Of a stretch of DNA of 35,960 bases, positions 7,960 to 18,227 are shown piece by piece. The notes under the pieces were generated by a model, which ran no database searches, was not told the DNA's origin, and was given only the letters and a program-made list of their open reading frames with translations. The stretch's first letter is position 1, and each line of letters opens with the position of its first letter. This DNA is from Woeseiaceae bacterium (GTDB taxonomy: Bacteria; Pseudomonadota; Gammaproteobacteria; Steroidobacterales; Woeseiaceae): assembly GCA_013043165.1 (NCBI GenBank), contig JABDOQ010000002.1, forward strand, positions 1 through 35,960, given 5' to 3'. The translations under genes were made by a program, and so were the position numbers.

Positions 7960-9867
7960 TTATTTTGAGCCAATGCCCTCTGCGTCGAGGACGCGCGCAA
8001 TGCTTGCTTCCGTGAGCGGATGGTAAGCGCCACGAGTCGTGGCGAACATCGATCGTGCAAGTTCCAGATCTGTGCCATTCTGCGCGAGCGCAGTGTAGAC
8101 AGGCGCAATCAGCCTGCCTCTGCCAAAGCGGTTCAAATGCCGCTCCAGTTTTTCGTACGCTGGCGTATAGCGGCGCTTTGCGACCTGAATGAACCAGGTG
8201 CGTCCGATCTCGGCATTTCGCGTGTCGCTGAAGCCCAGCCCTTCATCCAGTGTCGTGAGTTGGTCGCTATCGAGCTCCGCCGGCAGACTGTTGATGAAAT
8301 GCACCGTCGCCTGTGGGCTCCAGTTGGCTATCGGGATTTCGGTAATGTCGATCTTTCCCTCTGCCCAGGCAGCGGCCAATGCTTTGGCATCGTCCAGTGT
8401 CTGCGAAGTCGGTACCGGTGCGTCATCGGGAAGGCCGGGCTGACACAGCCACTCCTCTGCGTCAGCACGACTGACCGTGCTCGAATCCTCCTGCAGCAGG
8501 TTCTCGTCGAGGTAGTCGAGAAAACGTTCCGTTGTGATCGTCTGAAACGCGAACGTGTCGAAGTAGGTAAACAGGAAGCGATCAAACGCGTCACGGCCAA
8601 ATGCGTTTTCGAGGAATTGCAGAAACAACTGTCCCTTGCTGTAGTGAATCGTACCCTGGAAGTCGTCCGGATCACCAACGTCAAGCCGTGGCGCCAGCGC
8701 CTGCATGTTCAACGGGACGGTCTCCAGGTCCAGCAGCAGCTCCTGGTACGACAGCACGCGCTCTTCGTCGACTCGGGCCTTGTCATAAATCACCTCCATA
8801 AGGCGCGACTCGAGATAGCTGGTCATTCCTTCATTCAGCCAGCCATCCCGCCAGGTCGCATTGGTGACGAGGTTGCCGGACCACGAATGCGCGAGTTCGT
8901 GCGCTATGACGGAGACCAGGCTGCGATCGCCCGCGAGCAGGCTTGGCGTGATAAAGGACAGTCGCGGATTCTCCATGCCGCCGTAAGGAAAACTCGGCGG
9001 CAATACCAGCAGGTCGTAGCGCCCCCACTCATAGGGCCCGAAGAGTATCTCGGCCTGGTCAAGCATCTCCTGCGTATCCGCAAACTCGAATACCGACGCG
9101 TCCAGAAGTTCGGGCTCGGCATAGACACCGGCTTGCTCACCTAGCGGCGCGAAAAAAATATTGCCCACAGCCACCGCCAGCAGATAGGACGGTATCGGCT
9201 GCGGCATTTCGAACTGGTACTCGCCGTCGCGCGGCGTCAGCGGGTCGTTGTTCGCACTCATCACTGCAAGCAAGTCCGGCGGCGTCCTGATTTCTGCCTC
9301 GTAGGTGATACGCACGGCCGGCGTATCCTGCAACGGCACCCAGCTGCGTGCGTGAATCGCCTGGGACTGCGAGAACATCAGCGGATGTTTGCCTCCGGCT
9401 GTCAGCTCTGGCGGCAACCATTGCAGCGCGGTTGACTCCGGGCTGGTCTTGTATTGCAACTGCAGCCGGAACTCCGTGGCGCCAGCTGCCGCCTCCGGCA
9501 AATGCACGATCAGCGGCGTTCCCCTGATGTTGTCTGAATCTCCGAAACGATAGTCCGCCGCCGTAGCTACGTCATCCGCCAACAGCACGTGGGCGCCCGC
9601 TATATCGAGATCACGGGTGTCGAGGACGATATCCATAGCATCCGGATCGAGCCTTTGCATGAATAGTGTCGCACTGCCACGCAGCTCACGCGCTTCGAAG
9701 TCGACCAACAGGTCGAGCGCAAGTCGCGTCGTGACAAACTGCTCGGTGTTGGCAAATGAGAAATAATCGCGGGCAGGGTCGTACGCGTCCACTTGCCGCG
9801 CTTTTTCCGAACACGCGCAAAGGAACACTGCGACCACAACCGTCAAAGCAAGTTTTTCGCGCATCAA
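7960..9867 (-). CDS. Lipoprotein M1 family aminopeptidase (leukotriene-A4-hydrolase-like)
   Basis: 635 residues. A short signal peptide ends at a likely lipobox (FLCAC, Cys19). The M1 signature is complete: GGMEN (296-300) binds the substrate N-terminus, HELAH (323-327) gives zinc ligands His323 and His327 with catalytic Glu324, and WLNEG supplies the third ligand, Glu346. A later HYSKG contains the expected catalytic Tyr. The C-terminal helical domain and overall length match the LTA4H/cold-active aminopeptidase branch. It should release N-terminal amino acids from peptides, here anchored in the envelope. It shares a 119-base promoter region with the divergent acyl-CoA dehydrogenase and is followed closely by the SH3b/S74 gene. 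Confidence 0.93.
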   Translation of the reverse strand: MMREKLALTVVVAVFLCACSEKARQVDAYDPARDYFSFANTEQFVTTRLALDLLVDFEARELRGSATLFMQRLDPDAMDIVLDTRDLDIAGAHVLLADDVATAADYRFGDSDNIRGTPLIVHLPEAAAGATEFRLQLQYKTSPESTALQWLPPELTAGGKHPLMFSQSQAIHARSWVPLQDTPAVRITYEAEIRTPPDLLAVMSANNDPLTPRDGEYQFEMPQPIPSYLLAVAVGNIFFAPLGEQAGVYAEPELLDASVFEFADTQEMLDQAEILFGPYEWGRYDLLVLPPSFPYGGMENPRLSFITPSLLAGDRSLVSVIAHELAHSWSGNLVTNATWRDGWLNEGMTSYLESRLMEVIYDKARVDEERVLSYQELLLDLETVPLNMQALAPRLDVGDPDDFQGTIHYSKGQLFLQFLENAFGRDAFDRFLFTYFDTFAFQTITTERFLDYLDENLLQEDSSTVSRADAEEWLCQPGLPDDAPVPTSQTLDDAKALAAAWAEGKIDITEIPIANWSPQATVHFINSLPAELDSDQLTTLDEGLGFSDTRNAEIGRTWFIQVAKRRYTPAYEKLERHLNRFGRGRLIAPVYTALAQNGTDLELARSMFATTRGAYHPLTEASIARVLDAEGIGSK

Positions 9868-9952
9868 GTGCCCCCAGACCGTGAATAGTCTTGTGAGCGC
9901 TGATTCTATACAACTTCAATACGAGGCGCGCAGGCGGTGCGGTAGGTGTGTA

Positions 9953-9970
9953 GAATTGTCGCGACAATTC
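9953..9970. promoter_or_regulatory. Perfect 18-base palindrome, candidate repressor operator
   Basis: GAATTGTCGCGACAATTC is its own reverse complement over all 18 bases. It ends 3 bases before the GAAGGA ribosome-binding site of the acyl-CoA dehydrogenase, within the region shared with the divergent M1 peptidase gene. Its size, symmetry and place suit a dimeric TetR-type or similar regulator acting on the 5' leader. No regulator gene lies in the window, and I do not recognise the exact motif. Confidence 0.6.
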
Positions 9971-9986
9971 ACCGAAGGACAATGCC

Positions 9987-11210
9987 ATGGACCTTGGAGT
10001 CAGCGACCGCGTACAGCCTTTGCTCGATGCCGTTCGAACATTTATCAACGAGCGCGTGCTGCCGGTTGATGAGGAATTCCTCGAGGAAGTTTCCAAAGGC
10101 GATCGCTGGTCATTAACCGAGAGGCAAACAGAGATTATGGAAGATCTCAAGTCTGCGGCTCGTGAGCAGGGACTGTGGAACTTCTGGCTTACCGACAGCG
10201 ACAGTGGCTATGGCCTCAGCACGGTCGAGTACGCCTGGCTCGCCGAAGAAACGGGGCGTGCGCACCTGGCGGCCGAGGCGTTCAACTGCAGCGCGCCCGA
10301 TACCGGCAACATGGAAGTGCTTGAGCGATACGGCACCGAGGCGCAGAAAGAACAGTGGCTAAAACCACTGCTCGAGGGCGAGATTCGATCGGCCTACGCG
10401 ATGACGGAACCGAACGTCGCTTCGTCAGACGCCACCAACATCTCGACGTCGGCCGTACTCGAGAAGGGCGAATGGGTCATCAACGGCGAAAAAACCTATG
10501 CCTCGGGTGCCGGCGACAAGCGCTGCAAAATCCTGATTTGCATGGTAAAGACCAATCCCGAAAACAACCGTCATACGCAGCATTCGCAAATTCTTGTCCC
10601 TATCGATACGCCGGGCGTCGAGGTTGTTCGCGGTATGAATGTTTTCGCCACAGACGATGCACCGCATGGTCACATGCACATACGTTTGAAAAACGTTCGG
10701 GTTCCGGAGGACAACATCATCCTGGGACCCGGGCGAGGCTTTGAAATCGCGCAAGGCAGGCTCGGGCCCGGCCGAATACATCATTGCATGCGCGCCATCG
10801 GCATGGCCGAACGCGCGCTGCAGCTCCTGTGCGAGCGCTCGGTGTCACGGACTGCTTTCGGCAAGCCATTGGCCAAACTCGGCGGCAACTACGACGTGAT
10901 TGCGAATGCGCGTATTAATATCGATATGGCGCGACTGCTGACGCTACGTGCGGCACACGTCATTGACACCGAAGGCGTGCAGGAAGCACAGGTCTGGATA
11001 TCGAAAATCAAGGCGATGATTCCGATCATCGCGATCGACGTCATTGATGACGCGATTCAGATGCACGGCGCCGCCGGCTTGTCGCAGGACTTTCCCCTGG
11101 CCGCAATGTACGCCAATGCGCGAACCTTGCGACTGGCAGACGGACCCGATGAGGTTCACCGCATGGTCGTGGCGCGTCATGAATTGCGCCCCTACATCAA
11201 GCGGAGTTGA
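9987..11210 (+). CDS. Acyl-CoA dehydrogenase
   Basis: 407 residues, typical length. An all-alpha N-terminal domain is followed by the FAD-binding stretch AYAMTEPNVASSDATN, the beta-domain WVINGEKTYASG motif, and a C-terminal helical domain with RTAFGKPL, QMHGAAGLSQDFPL and LADGPDEVHR. These are family signatures of flavin enzymes that oxidise acyl-CoA to enoyl-CoA and pass electrons to ETF. The NGEKTYASGAGD and GPDEVH forms resemble the ACAD10/11-like branch, whose members often act on unusual or hydroxylated chains. The ATG at 9987 has GAAGGA 7 bases upstream. A palindrome immediately upstream suggests repressor control. No other beta-oxidation gene is nearby. Confidence 0.93.
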   Translation: MDLGVSDRVQPLLDAVRTFINERVLPVDEEFLEEVSKGDRWSLTERQTEIMEDLKSAAREQGLWNFWLTDSDSGYGLSTVEYAWLAEETGRAHLAAEAFNCSAPDTGNMEVLERYGTEAQKEQWLKPLLEGEIRSAYAMTEPNVASSDATNISTSAVLEKGEWVINGEKTYASGAGDKRCKILICMVKTNPENNRHTQHSQILVPIDTPGVEVVRGMNVFATDDAPHGHMHIRLKNVRVPEDNIILGPGRGFEIAQGRLGPGRIHHCMRAIGMAERALQLLCERSVSRTAFGKPLAKLGGNYDVIANARINIDMARLLTLRAAHVIDTEGVQEAQVWISKIKAMIPIIAIDVIDDAIQMHGAAGLSQDFPLAAMYANARTLRLADGPDEVHRMVVARHELRPYIKRS

Positions 11211-11381
11211 ATCCAGGACCCGACTCACTCCCCGTATCGGACCGCGAAGCCGGCCCGCCCGTTGCTCTCGGTAAGCGCGTATGTAACTGCCGCGGGTTTC
11301 CGGTATAAAAGGCACACAATTGAGTCGGTATTGCCAAATTCGGGCTGCCGCCCAGCCGTCGTACAACTGTAGGGAAAGCGT

Positions 11382-12362
11382 ATGCCCCAACCATCTGCCC
11401 GACCGATGAATCCGGTGACGGAGGATTTCGCCGGTGACTCGCTGTCGAGGGCCGCGAAACGTGCGTTCCATGCGACCCGTCCGAAGTTCTTTCCGGCGTC
11501 GGTCCTGCCGGTGCTGGCCGGAACCGCCTGGGGTGTCACGGCAACCGGCCGCATCGATATACTCGTTTTCCTGCTGGCACTGCTGGCGACCGTCTGCGTG
11601 CACGCCGCAAGCAACGTCCTGAACGACGTCGGCGACGAAAGCATCGGCACCGATCGGCTCAATACGAAACGGATATATCCCTATACCGGCGGCTCGAGAT
11701 TTATTCAAACCGGCATCCTGTCACAGCCGCGGATGGTGTGGCTCGGCACGGCGCTGCTGATTTTCGCGTCGCTGGCCGGCATCGTCCTCTTCGTGCAACG
11801 AGGGCCGGTCGTGTTGCTCTTCGGTCTCGCGGGCATCGCGCTTGCGGTATTTTATTCGCTCGGACCCGTGAAATTAAGCGCGCTGGGACTTGGCGAGACG
11901 TCCATCGTCGTCGCCTTCGGCGTTTTGCCGGTCAGCGGTGCGGCGTGGCTACAGGGCGCGCCTATCGACAGCGCGCTGCTGTTGTTTTCGCTGCCCGTCG
12001 GCATCTGGGTGTCCGCCATCCTGCTGATCAACGAGGTCCCGGATATCGAAGCTGACGGCGCTTGCGGCAAGAATACCTTGCCGGTGCGGCTTGGACTCGC
12101 CCGGACGGCGAATCTGTACCTGTCCATGAATATTGCCGCCGCGGCGATCGTAGTGTGGTTGACGATTCAGGGGTCCCTGCCTTTGCTGGCGCCAGTGGTG
12201 CCGATCCTGCTCCTGGTCCTGGCGTGGCGCGCATCGGGCGGTATTCGTATCGGCGTTGAGGATCGCGAGTCCATGACCCGGGCGATCGAATCGACGCTGG
12301 CTATTCAAACGCTGGGCTGCCTGTGGCTGACCGGTTGTGTCCTGTTTTCCCTATGGTGGTAA
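11382..12362 (+). CDS. UbiA-superfamily prenyltransferase, MenA-like
   Basis: 326 residues with about eight membrane helices. The two Asp-rich motifs of the UbiA family are present: NDVGDESIGTD (about 81-91), which binds the prenyl diphosphate through Mg2+, and NEVPDIEADGACGKNTLPVRLG (from about 215). The NDxxD...GTD form is closer to MenA (dihydroxynaphthoate prenyltransferase, menaquinone synthesis) than to UbiA. An AGGGAAA ribosome-binding site precedes the ATG. It ends 16 bases before nqrA, so it is probably cotranscribed with the NADH:quinone reductase. A menaquinone role would fit the fumarate reductase and Mtr genes further right, but the substrate is inferred, and other aromatic acceptors are possible. 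Confidence 0.82.
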   Translation: MPQPSARPMNPVTEDFAGDSLSRAAKRAFHATRPKFFPASVLPVLAGTAWGVTATGRIDILVFLLALLATVCVHAASNVLNDVGDESIGTDRLNTKRIYPYTGGSRFIQTGILSQPRMVWLGTALLIFASLAGIVLFVQRGPVVLLFGLAGIALAVFYSLGPVKLSALGLGETSIVVAFGVLPVSGAAWLQGAPIDSALLLFSLPVGIWVSAILLINEVPDIEADGACGKNTLPVRLGLARTANLYLSMNIAAAAIVVWLTIQGSLPLLAPVVPILLLVLAWRASGGIRIGVEDRESMTRAIESTLAIQTLGCLWLTGCVLFSLWW

Positions 12363-12378
12363 GCGGTAGTAGATCCAG

Positions 12379-13722
12379 ATGCAATTCAAAATAAAGAAAG
12401 GACTCGATATCCCTCTGGCCGGGGCGCCCGTACAACAAATATCCGCAGGGGCCAAGGTGGCGTCCGTCGCTTTATTCGGCCCCAGCACGCACGACCTGAA
12501 GCCCCGCATGCTGGTGAGCGAGGGAGACCGGGTCAAGCTCGGCCAGCCGCTCTATACCGACAAGCAAAATCCTGGCGTGAATTTCACATCGCCAGGCAGC
12601 GGATTCGTGAAGGCCATTAATCGCGGTGAGCGCCGTGTCCTGCAGTCCGTCGTCGTGCGCCTGGAAGGCGATGATGCGGAGGAGTTCGACACGTTTTCCA
12701 GCGAACGTCTTTACAGCCTCGAAAGTGGCGCCGTGCGCGCCAACCTGCAGGCAAGCGGCATGTGGACGGCGTTTCGAACGCGGCCGTTCAGCAAGATACC
12801 GGCCGTCGACGAATCGCCGCGAGCGCTGTTTGTTACGGCGATCGACACCAACCCGCTCGCCGCCGATCCGGCCGTGATCATCGAGCCCAAGAAAGAAGCC
12901 TTCGCACAGGGGCTTGAAATCGTGTCCAAGCTGACCGACGGCAGCCTCTACCTATGCACGGCCGTCGACTCGGGCATCGCGTGCCCGGACGGCGCCCAGT
13001 TCAAACACGCCGAGTTCTTCGGACCACATCCGGCCGGACTGGCCGGCACCCACATTCATTTGCTCGAACCCGTCAGCGAACAGAAAACCGTCTGGAGCGT
13101 CGGCTACCAGGACGTGATCGCCATCGGCGAATTATTTGCCACCGGGCGCTTGCCTGTCGAGCGGGTCATATCGCTGGGTGGGCCGAAGGTCAAAGAGCCG
13201 CGGCTTATCGTGACACGCCTCGGTGCGAATACCAGCGACCTGGTGCGTGGCGAATTGACTCCGGGCAATGTGCGCGTTGTGGCCGGCTCGGTGCTGGACG
13301 GCCACCGCGCGGTCGACTGGGCCGCGTACCTGGGCCGTTATGAACAGCAGATCACGGTCCTGCAGGAAGGCACTCCGCGTGAGTTCCTGTCATTCATGCG
13401 GCCCGGATTCGGCAAGTTCTCGGCGGCACGCGCGTTCGCCGGCAAGCTGTTTGGCAACGACTACCGCTTCACGACTTCACAGAACGGCAGCCCGCGGGCG
13501 ATGGTTTCGACGGGCAGTTTCGAACAGGTGATGCCGCTCGATATTTTGCCGACGCCCTTACTCAAGGCGCTGCTGGTGCGCGACACCGATGGTGCCCGAG
13601 CGCTGGGCTGTCTCGAACTCGACGAGGAGGACCTGGCGCTCTGCTCCTTCGTCTGCAACGGCAAGTACAACTATGGACCACACCTTCGCAAGAACCTCCA
13701 CGAGATCGAGGTGAACGGCTGA
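12379..13722 (+). CDS. nqrA: Na+-translocating NADH:quinone reductase subunit A
   Basis: 447 residues, usual length for NqrA. It begins with the characteristic [14 protein letters not shown] sequence and has [23 protein letters not shown], typical of the biotinyl-like N-terminal region. The C-terminal part includes [13 protein letters not shown]. NqrA is the cytoplasmic-side subunit implicated in quinone binding at the complex. It is the first structural gene of nqrABCDEF and overlaps the nqrB start by one base (TGATG). Confidence 0.97.
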   Translation: MQFKIKKGLDIPLAGAPVQQISAGAKVASVALFGPSTHDLKPRMLVSEGDRVKLGQPLYTDKQNPGVNFTSPGSGFVKAINRGERRVLQSVVVRLEGDDAEEFDTFSSERLYSLESGAVRANLQASGMWTAFRTRPFSKIPAVDESPRALFVTAIDTNPLAADPAVIIEPKKEAFAQGLEIVSKLTDGSLYLCTAVDSGIACPDGAQFKHAEFFGPHPAGLAGTHIHLLEPVSEQKTVWSVGYQDVIAIGELFATGRLPVERVISLGGPKVKEPRLIVTRLGANTSDLVRGELTPGNVRVVAGSVLDGHRAVDWAAYLGRYEQQITVLQEGTPREFLSFMRPGFGKFSAARAFAGKLFGNDYRFTTSQNGSPRAMVSTGSFEQVMPLDILPTPLLKALLVRDTDGARALGCLELDEEDLALCSFVCNGKYNYGPHLRKNLHEIEVNG

Positions 13723-14930
13723 TGAAAGCAATACGCACGTTCCTCGACAGGCTGGAACCCCTGTTCACGAAGGGTGGCCGATTCGAACAGCTGCACGCCC
13801 TGTTCGAGGCGGTCGACACGTTCTTCTATTCGCCGGCCGACCTCGCACGCGGTTCGCCGCACGTTCGCGATGCGCTCGACCTCAAACGCGTCATGATCCT
13901 CGTCGTTCTCGCGTCGTCACCGGCCGCGATCATTGGCATGTGGAATGTCGGATTCCAGGCTAACACGGCGCTCGCCAGCATGGGGCTCGCCGGCATCGAC
14001 GGCTGGCGCGGCGCTCTATTGCCTTTGCTTGGCGCCGGCTACGACGCGACGAGCGTCTACGACTGCTTCCTGCACGGGCTGCTCTACTTCCTGCCGATTT
14101 ACGTTGTGACGATGGTCGTAGGACTGTTCTGGGAGGTGCTGTTTGCGGGTGTTCGCAACCACGAAGTCAACGAGGGCTTCTTCGTCACGGGATGGCTGTA
14201 CGCGCTGATCCTGCCGGCGACGATCCCGCTGTGGCAGGTCGGGGTCGGCATCAGTTTCGGTGTCATTCTCGGCAAGGAAGTGTTCGGCGGCACAGGCAAG
14301 AACTTCCTGAATCCTGCGCTCGTTGGCCGCGCCTTCCTGTACTTCGCCTACCCGGCGCAGATTTCGGGCGATGCGGTATGGACGGCCGTTGACGGCTTCA
14401 GCGGTGCCACCGCGCTCGGCGTATCGGCGCTGGAAGGCATGGCCGGCATCGCAGGCATGGGGCTGACCTGGACACAGGCCTTCGTTGGACAGATGCAGGG
14501 CTCGATCGGTGAGACGTCCGCGCTGGCCTGCCTGCTCGGCGGCGTGTTCCTCATTTTTGCACGCATCGCCTCGTGGCGGATTATCGTCGCGGTCTTCGCG
14601 GGCCTGATCATCCCGACGCTGCTGTTTGGCAATGCCGACAGCAGCAATCCGATGATGTCCCTGCCCTGGCACTGGCATATCGTGCTCGGCGGCTTCGCAT
14701 TCGGCGCCATATTCATGGCGACTGACCCGGTCAGCGCCGCCCAGACCAATGCCGGCAAGTGGGCCTTCGGCCTGTTGATCGGATTCATGACCTGGCTCAT
14801 TCGTGTCATCAATCCGGCGTTCCCGGAGGGCATCATGCTGGCGATCCTGTTTGCCAATGTGTTTGCACCCGTCATCGACTATTTCGTCATCGGCGCCAAC
14901 GTCAGGCGGAGGTTGAAACGCAATGTCTGA
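13722..14930 (+). CDS. nqrB: Na+-translocating NADH:quinone reductase subunit B
   Basis: 402 residues with about ten membrane helices. The motif [10 protein letters not shown] places the Thr that carries covalent FMN at residue 230 (Thr236 in Vibrio cholerae). The [15 protein letters not shown] stretch (around 197-211) is also typical. NqrB holds FMN and riboflavin and forms the main Na+ path. It overlaps nqrA by one base and nqrC by eight bases. Confidence 0.97.
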   Translation: MKAIRTFLDRLEPLFTKGGRFEQLHALFEAVDTFFYSPADLARGSPHVRDALDLKRVMILVVLASSPAAIIGMWNVGFQANTALASMGLAGIDGWRGALLPLLGAGYDATSVYDCFLHGLLYFLPIYVVTMVVGLFWEVLFAGVRNHEVNEGFFVTGWLYALILPATIPLWQVGVGISFGVILGKEVFGGTGKNFLNPALVGRAFLYFAYPAQISGDAVWTAVDGFSGATALGVSALEGMAGIAGMGLTWTQAFVGQMQGSIGETSALACLLGGVFLIFARIASWRIIVAVFAGLIIPTLLFGNADSSNPMMSLPWHWHIVLGGFAFGAIFMATDPVSAAQTNAGKWAFGLLIGFMTWLIRVINPAFPEGIMLAILFANVFAPVIDYFVIGANVRRRLKRNV

Positions 14931-15717
14931 GAAGAACAAGTTCGATCGCGACAGCATCTCCAACACGCTCATCGTTGCAATCGGCCTGAGCCTCGTCTGT
15001 TCGGTCATCGTCTCCAGCGCAGCCATCGTGCTGAAGCCCATTCAGGAGAAGAACGAGGAGGAGTTTCGCCAGCAGATCATCCTCGATGTGGCCGGGCTGA
15101 TGCAGCCCGACGGAAATATCGAGGACATGTTCGCCGCAATCGAACCGCGCATGGTAGAGCTCGATACTGGCGAATACAGTGATGCTGTCGATCCGGCGAC
15201 TTTCGACGCATTGATGGCAGCTGGCGACCCGCAGCTCGGCATCGCGATACCTTCCGACAAGGACATCGCCGGCATCGGTCGCCGCGCGAAGTATGCGCCG
15301 GTCTATATCGTCAGGGACGGTACAGGAATCGACCAGGTCATCCTGCCCGTCTACGGCAAGGGCCTCTGGTCGACAATGCAGGGCTACCTTTCGATCGCGC
15401 CTGACGGCAACACGGTCCGGGGCCTGCGCTTTTACGCCCACGCCGAAACCCCGGGTCTCGGCGATCAGATTGACAAAGAACCGTGGCGCGCCCAGTGGGC
15501 CGGCAAGGTCATTTATGACGGCGGCGACGAGCCGCAAATCCGCGTTATCAAGGGCGTGGTGCCCGCGGCCGCTCCCGATGCCAGCCATATGATCGACGGT
15601 CTCTCGGGCGCCACGCTGACCGCTAACGGCGTAACCGGCCTCGTGCGTTACTGGACAGGACCGCACGGCTTTGGCCCTTACCTGAAAAATTTCCGTGAGG
15701 ATATTGCAGATGAGTGA
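14923..15717 (+). CDS. nqrC: Na+-translocating NADH:quinone reductase subunit C
   Basis: 264 residues: one N-terminal membrane helix (about 15-37) and a periplasmic FMN-binding domain. The [11 protein letters not shown] motif gives the FMN-linked Thr at residue 231 (Thr225 in Vibrio). The upstream parts [11 protein letters not shown] and ETPGLGDQI are family-typical. The FMN is attached by the ApbE encoded six genes' span downstream in the same operon. It overlaps nqrB and nqrD by eight bases each. Confidence 0.97.
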   Translation: MSEKNKFDRDSISNTLIVAIGLSLVCSVIVSSAAIVLKPIQEKNEEEFRQQIILDVAGLMQPDGNIEDMFAAIEPRMVELDTGEYSDAVDPATFDALMAAGDPQLGIAIPSDKDIAGIGRRAKYAPVYIVRDGTGIDQVILPVYGKGLWSTMQGYLSIAPDGNTVRGLRFYAHAETPGLGDQIDKEPWRAQWAGKVIYDGGDEPQIRVIKGVVPAAAPDASHMIDGLSGATLTANGVTGLVRYWTGPHGFGPYLKNFREDIADE

Positions 15718-16369
15718 AGCACGTACAATCCTGATCGATCCCCTCATCGACAACAATCCGGTCACGCTGCAGATGCTGGGCATTTGCTCGGCGCTGGCGG
15801 TTACGACCTCGCTGCTGCCTGCGCTGCTTATGTGCCTCGCGCTCACGAGCGTCGCCGCGCTATCAGGCGCCGCGATCAGTGCATTGCGTCATCGCATACC
15901 AAACAACATCCGCATTATCGTGCACATGACGATCATTGCTTCGCTGGTGATCCTCGTCGACCAGCTTCTGCGTGCGTACGCATTCGAGACCAGCAAGCAG
16001 CTATCGGTATTCGTCGGCCTGATCATCACGAACTGCATCGTCCTCGGACGTGCCGAAGCATTTGCCATGAAAAACGGTGTCGTCATGAGTTTTCTGGACG
16101 GGCTTGGTAACGGTCTCGGCTACAGCGTGATCCTGATCGCCGTTGCGACCTTGCGTGAGCTGTTCGGCGCCGGCACGCTGCTCGGCTACCCGGTGCTCGA
16201 ACTGGTTTCGAACGGCGGGTGGTACGAAGCGAATGGCTTGATGCTGCTGCCGCCAAGCGCATTCTTCATCATTGGCCTTCTTATCTGGGGCATCCGAACG
16301 TGGCGTACTCAGCAGGTCGAGAAAGCCGACTACCAGATTCATGAAGTTCACAGGACGGAGGTTTACTGA
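15710..16369 (+). CDS. nqrD: Na+-translocating NADH:quinone reductase subunit D
   Basis: 219 residues from the ATG at 15710, which overlaps the nqrC stop by eight bases; an earlier in-frame start at 15695 is less likely. It has six membrane helices in the inverted-repeat fold shared with NqrE and RnfA/E. The stretch [21 protein letters not shown] contains one of the Cys residues that, with NqrE, hold the intramembrane iron centre. It is translationally coupled with nqrE by a TGATG junction. Confidence 0.97.
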   Translation: MSEARTILIDPLIDNNPVTLQMLGICSALAVTTSLLPALLMCLALTSVAALSGAAISALRHRIPNNIRIIVHMTIIASLVILVDQLLRAYAFETSKQLSVFVGLIITNCIVLGRAEAFAMKNGVVMSFLDGLGNGLGYSVILIAVATLRELFGAGTLLGYPVLELVSNGGWYEANGLMLLPPSAFFIIGLLIWGIRTWRTQQVEKADYQIHEVHRTEVY

Positions 16370-16971
16370 TGGCAGCTTATGCAAGCCTTTTCGTCCAGGC
16401 CGCCTTCGTCGAAAACCTGGCCTTGGCGTTCTTCCTCGGTATGTGCACGTTCCTCGCCGTGTCCAAGCGCGTCGAAACGGCCATTGGCCTTGGTGTCGCC
16501 GTGATCGTGATCCAGGTCATTACGGTTCCCGCGAACTACCTGATCTACACGTACCTGCTCGCCGACGGGGCACTGGCCTGGGCCGGTCTCACCGACGTTG
16601 ACCTGAGTTTCCTGGGGTTGGTCAGTTACATCGGTGTCATCGCAGCGCTCGTGCAAATCCTCGAGATGACGCTGGACCGATACTTCCCCAAGCTTTATAA
16701 CGCGCTTGGCATATTCCTGCCGTTAATCACCGTGAACTGTGCCATTTTAGGCGGTACATTATTCATGGTCGAACGACAGTATGACTTCGCCGAATCAGTC
16801 GTTTTCGGCGTCGGTAGCGGCACCGGTTGGGCAATCGCACTGATCGCTCTCGCGGGCATTCGCGAGAAACTAAAATATTCGGACGTCCCCCAGGGTCTGC
16901 AGGGACTTGGCATCGCATTCATCATCGTCGGCCTCATGTCGCTCAGCTTCATGGGCTTCTCGGGAATATAA
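16369..16971 (+). CDS. nqrE: Na+-translocating NADH:quinone reductase subunit E
   Basis: 200 residues, six membrane helices, related to NqrD. It starts with the family N-terminus ([25 protein letters not shown]); the [14 protein letters not shown] segment contains the second conserved Cys for the iron centre in the membrane. It joins the next gene at a one-base TAATG overlap. Confidence 0.97.
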   Translation: MAAYASLFVQAAFVENLALAFFLGMCTFLAVSKRVETAIGLGVAVIVIQVITVPANYLIYTYLLADGALAWAGLTDVDLSFLGLVSYIGVIAALVQILEMTLDRYFPKLYNALGIFLPLITVNCAILGGTLFMVERQYDFAESVVFGVGSGTGWAIALIALAGIREKLKYSDVPQGLQGLGIAFIIVGLMSLSFMGFSGI

Positions 16972-18221
16972 TGGAACCTCTGATTGACTCTGCCGTGTTG
17001 CAGCAAGTGTTATTGGGCGTCGGCCTGTTTACGGCCGTCATCCTGATACTCGTATTTGTCATTCTTGCCGCACGATCCAAGCTCGTGTCGATAGGTAACG
17101 TCGACGTCGTCGTTAACGGCGAACGCACGCTTCCGATTCCGGTCGGCTCCAAGCTGATGCAGGGACTTGCTGACGCCGAGCTGTTTGTACCGTCAGCCTG
17201 CGGTGGCGGCGGCACCTGCGGCCAGTGCCGGGTTCGAGTTATTTCTGGCGGCGGCGCGATACTGCCGACGGAACGCTCGGTTATTAACAAGCGCGATGCC
17301 GCAGATCACTACCGCCTGTCCTGCCAGGTTGCCGTGAAGCAGAACATGGAAGTGCAGGTCCCGGATGAGGTGTTCGGCGTAAAGCGCTATGACTGCACGG
17401 TAGTCTCCAACAACAACGTCGCGAGCTTCATCAAGGAACTCGTGGTCGCGCTTCCCGAGGGTGAGGAGCTTGAGTTCCGGGCCGGCGGCTACATCCAGAT
17501 CGAGTGTCCGCCGCACGATCTCAAGTACAGCGATTTTGATATCGATGAACGGTTCCGCGACGAGTGGGATCGTTTCAACCTGTGGCGCTACGAATCGCAC
17601 GTCAAGAAACCGGAATCGCGCGCCTACTCCATGGCGAGTTTCCCGTTAGAAAAAACGGTCATCAAGCTCAACGTGCGTATCGCTACGCCACCTCCTGGTG
17701 CGGATGACTCGATCCCACCCGGCATAATGTCGTCGTACATCTTCAACCTCAAACCCGGAGATCACACGGTTATCTCTGGCCCATACGGCGAGTTCTTCGC
17801 AAAAGAAACCGACAATGAAATGGTGTTCATTGGCGGCGGCGCGGGCATGGCACCAATGCGCGCGCATATCTTCGATCAGCTCAAACGTCGTCACAGCAAA
17901 CGCAAGATGTCGTTCTGGTATGGAGCGCGAAGCCTCAAGGAGATGTTCTACAAAGAAGAGTTCGACGAACTTGCCGAGCTCAACGACAACTTTGCCTGGC
18001 ACCTGGCGCTGTCGGAACCTCAGCCGGAAGACAACTGGGACGGCCTTACCGGTTTCATTCACCAGGTGCTCTTTGATGAGTACCTGTGCCAGCATCCTGC
18101 GCCGGAAGACTGCGAGTACTATCTCTGCGGACCGCCTATGATGAACTCGGCCGTCATAAAGATGCTCGATAGCCTCGGTGTGCCGAAAGAAAATATCATG
18201 CTCGACGACTTCGGCGGTTAA
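16971..18221 (+). CDS. nqrF: Na+-translocating NADH:quinone reductase subunit F (NADH-oxidising)
   Basis: 416 residues from the ATG at 16971; the frame is open further upstream inside nqrE, but this start gives the normal N-terminal membrane helix (about 10-34). The 2Fe-2S ferredoxin domain has Cys77, Cys83, Cys86 and Cys118, matching the Vibrio pattern with a shift of seven. The FAD site shows RAYSMAS, and the NADH domain shows [12 protein letters not shown] and YLCGPPMM. This subunit takes electrons from NADH and passes them through FAD and 2Fe-2S into the complex. ApbE follows after six bases. Confidence 0.97.
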   Translation: MEPLIDSAVLQQVLLGVGLFTAVILILVFVILAARSKLVSIGNVDVVVNGERTLPIPVGSKLMQGLADAELFVPSACGGGGTCGQCRVRVISGGGAILPTERSVINKRDAADHYRLSCQVAVKQNMEVQVPDEVFGVKRYDCTVVSNNNVASFIKELVVALPEGEELEFRAGGYIQIECPPHDLKYSDFDIDERFRDEWDRFNLWRYESHVKKPESRAYSMASFPLEKTVIKLNVRIATPPPGADDSIPPGIMSSYIFNLKPGDHTVISGPYGEFFAKETDNEMVFIGGGAGMAPMRAHIFDQLKRRHSKRKMSFWYGARSLKEMFYKEEFDELAELNDNFAWHLALSEPQPEDNWDGLTGFIHQVLFDEYLCQHPAPEDCEYYLCGPPMMNSAVIKMLDSLGVPKENIMLDDFGG

Positions 18222-18227
18222 CGGCCA

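Noticed and set aside
7932-8108. 59-residue upstream extension of the SH3b/S74 gene
   Set aside because: It would overlap the end of the M1 peptidase gene and bury the signal peptide; the ATG at 7931 gives a clean exported protein.
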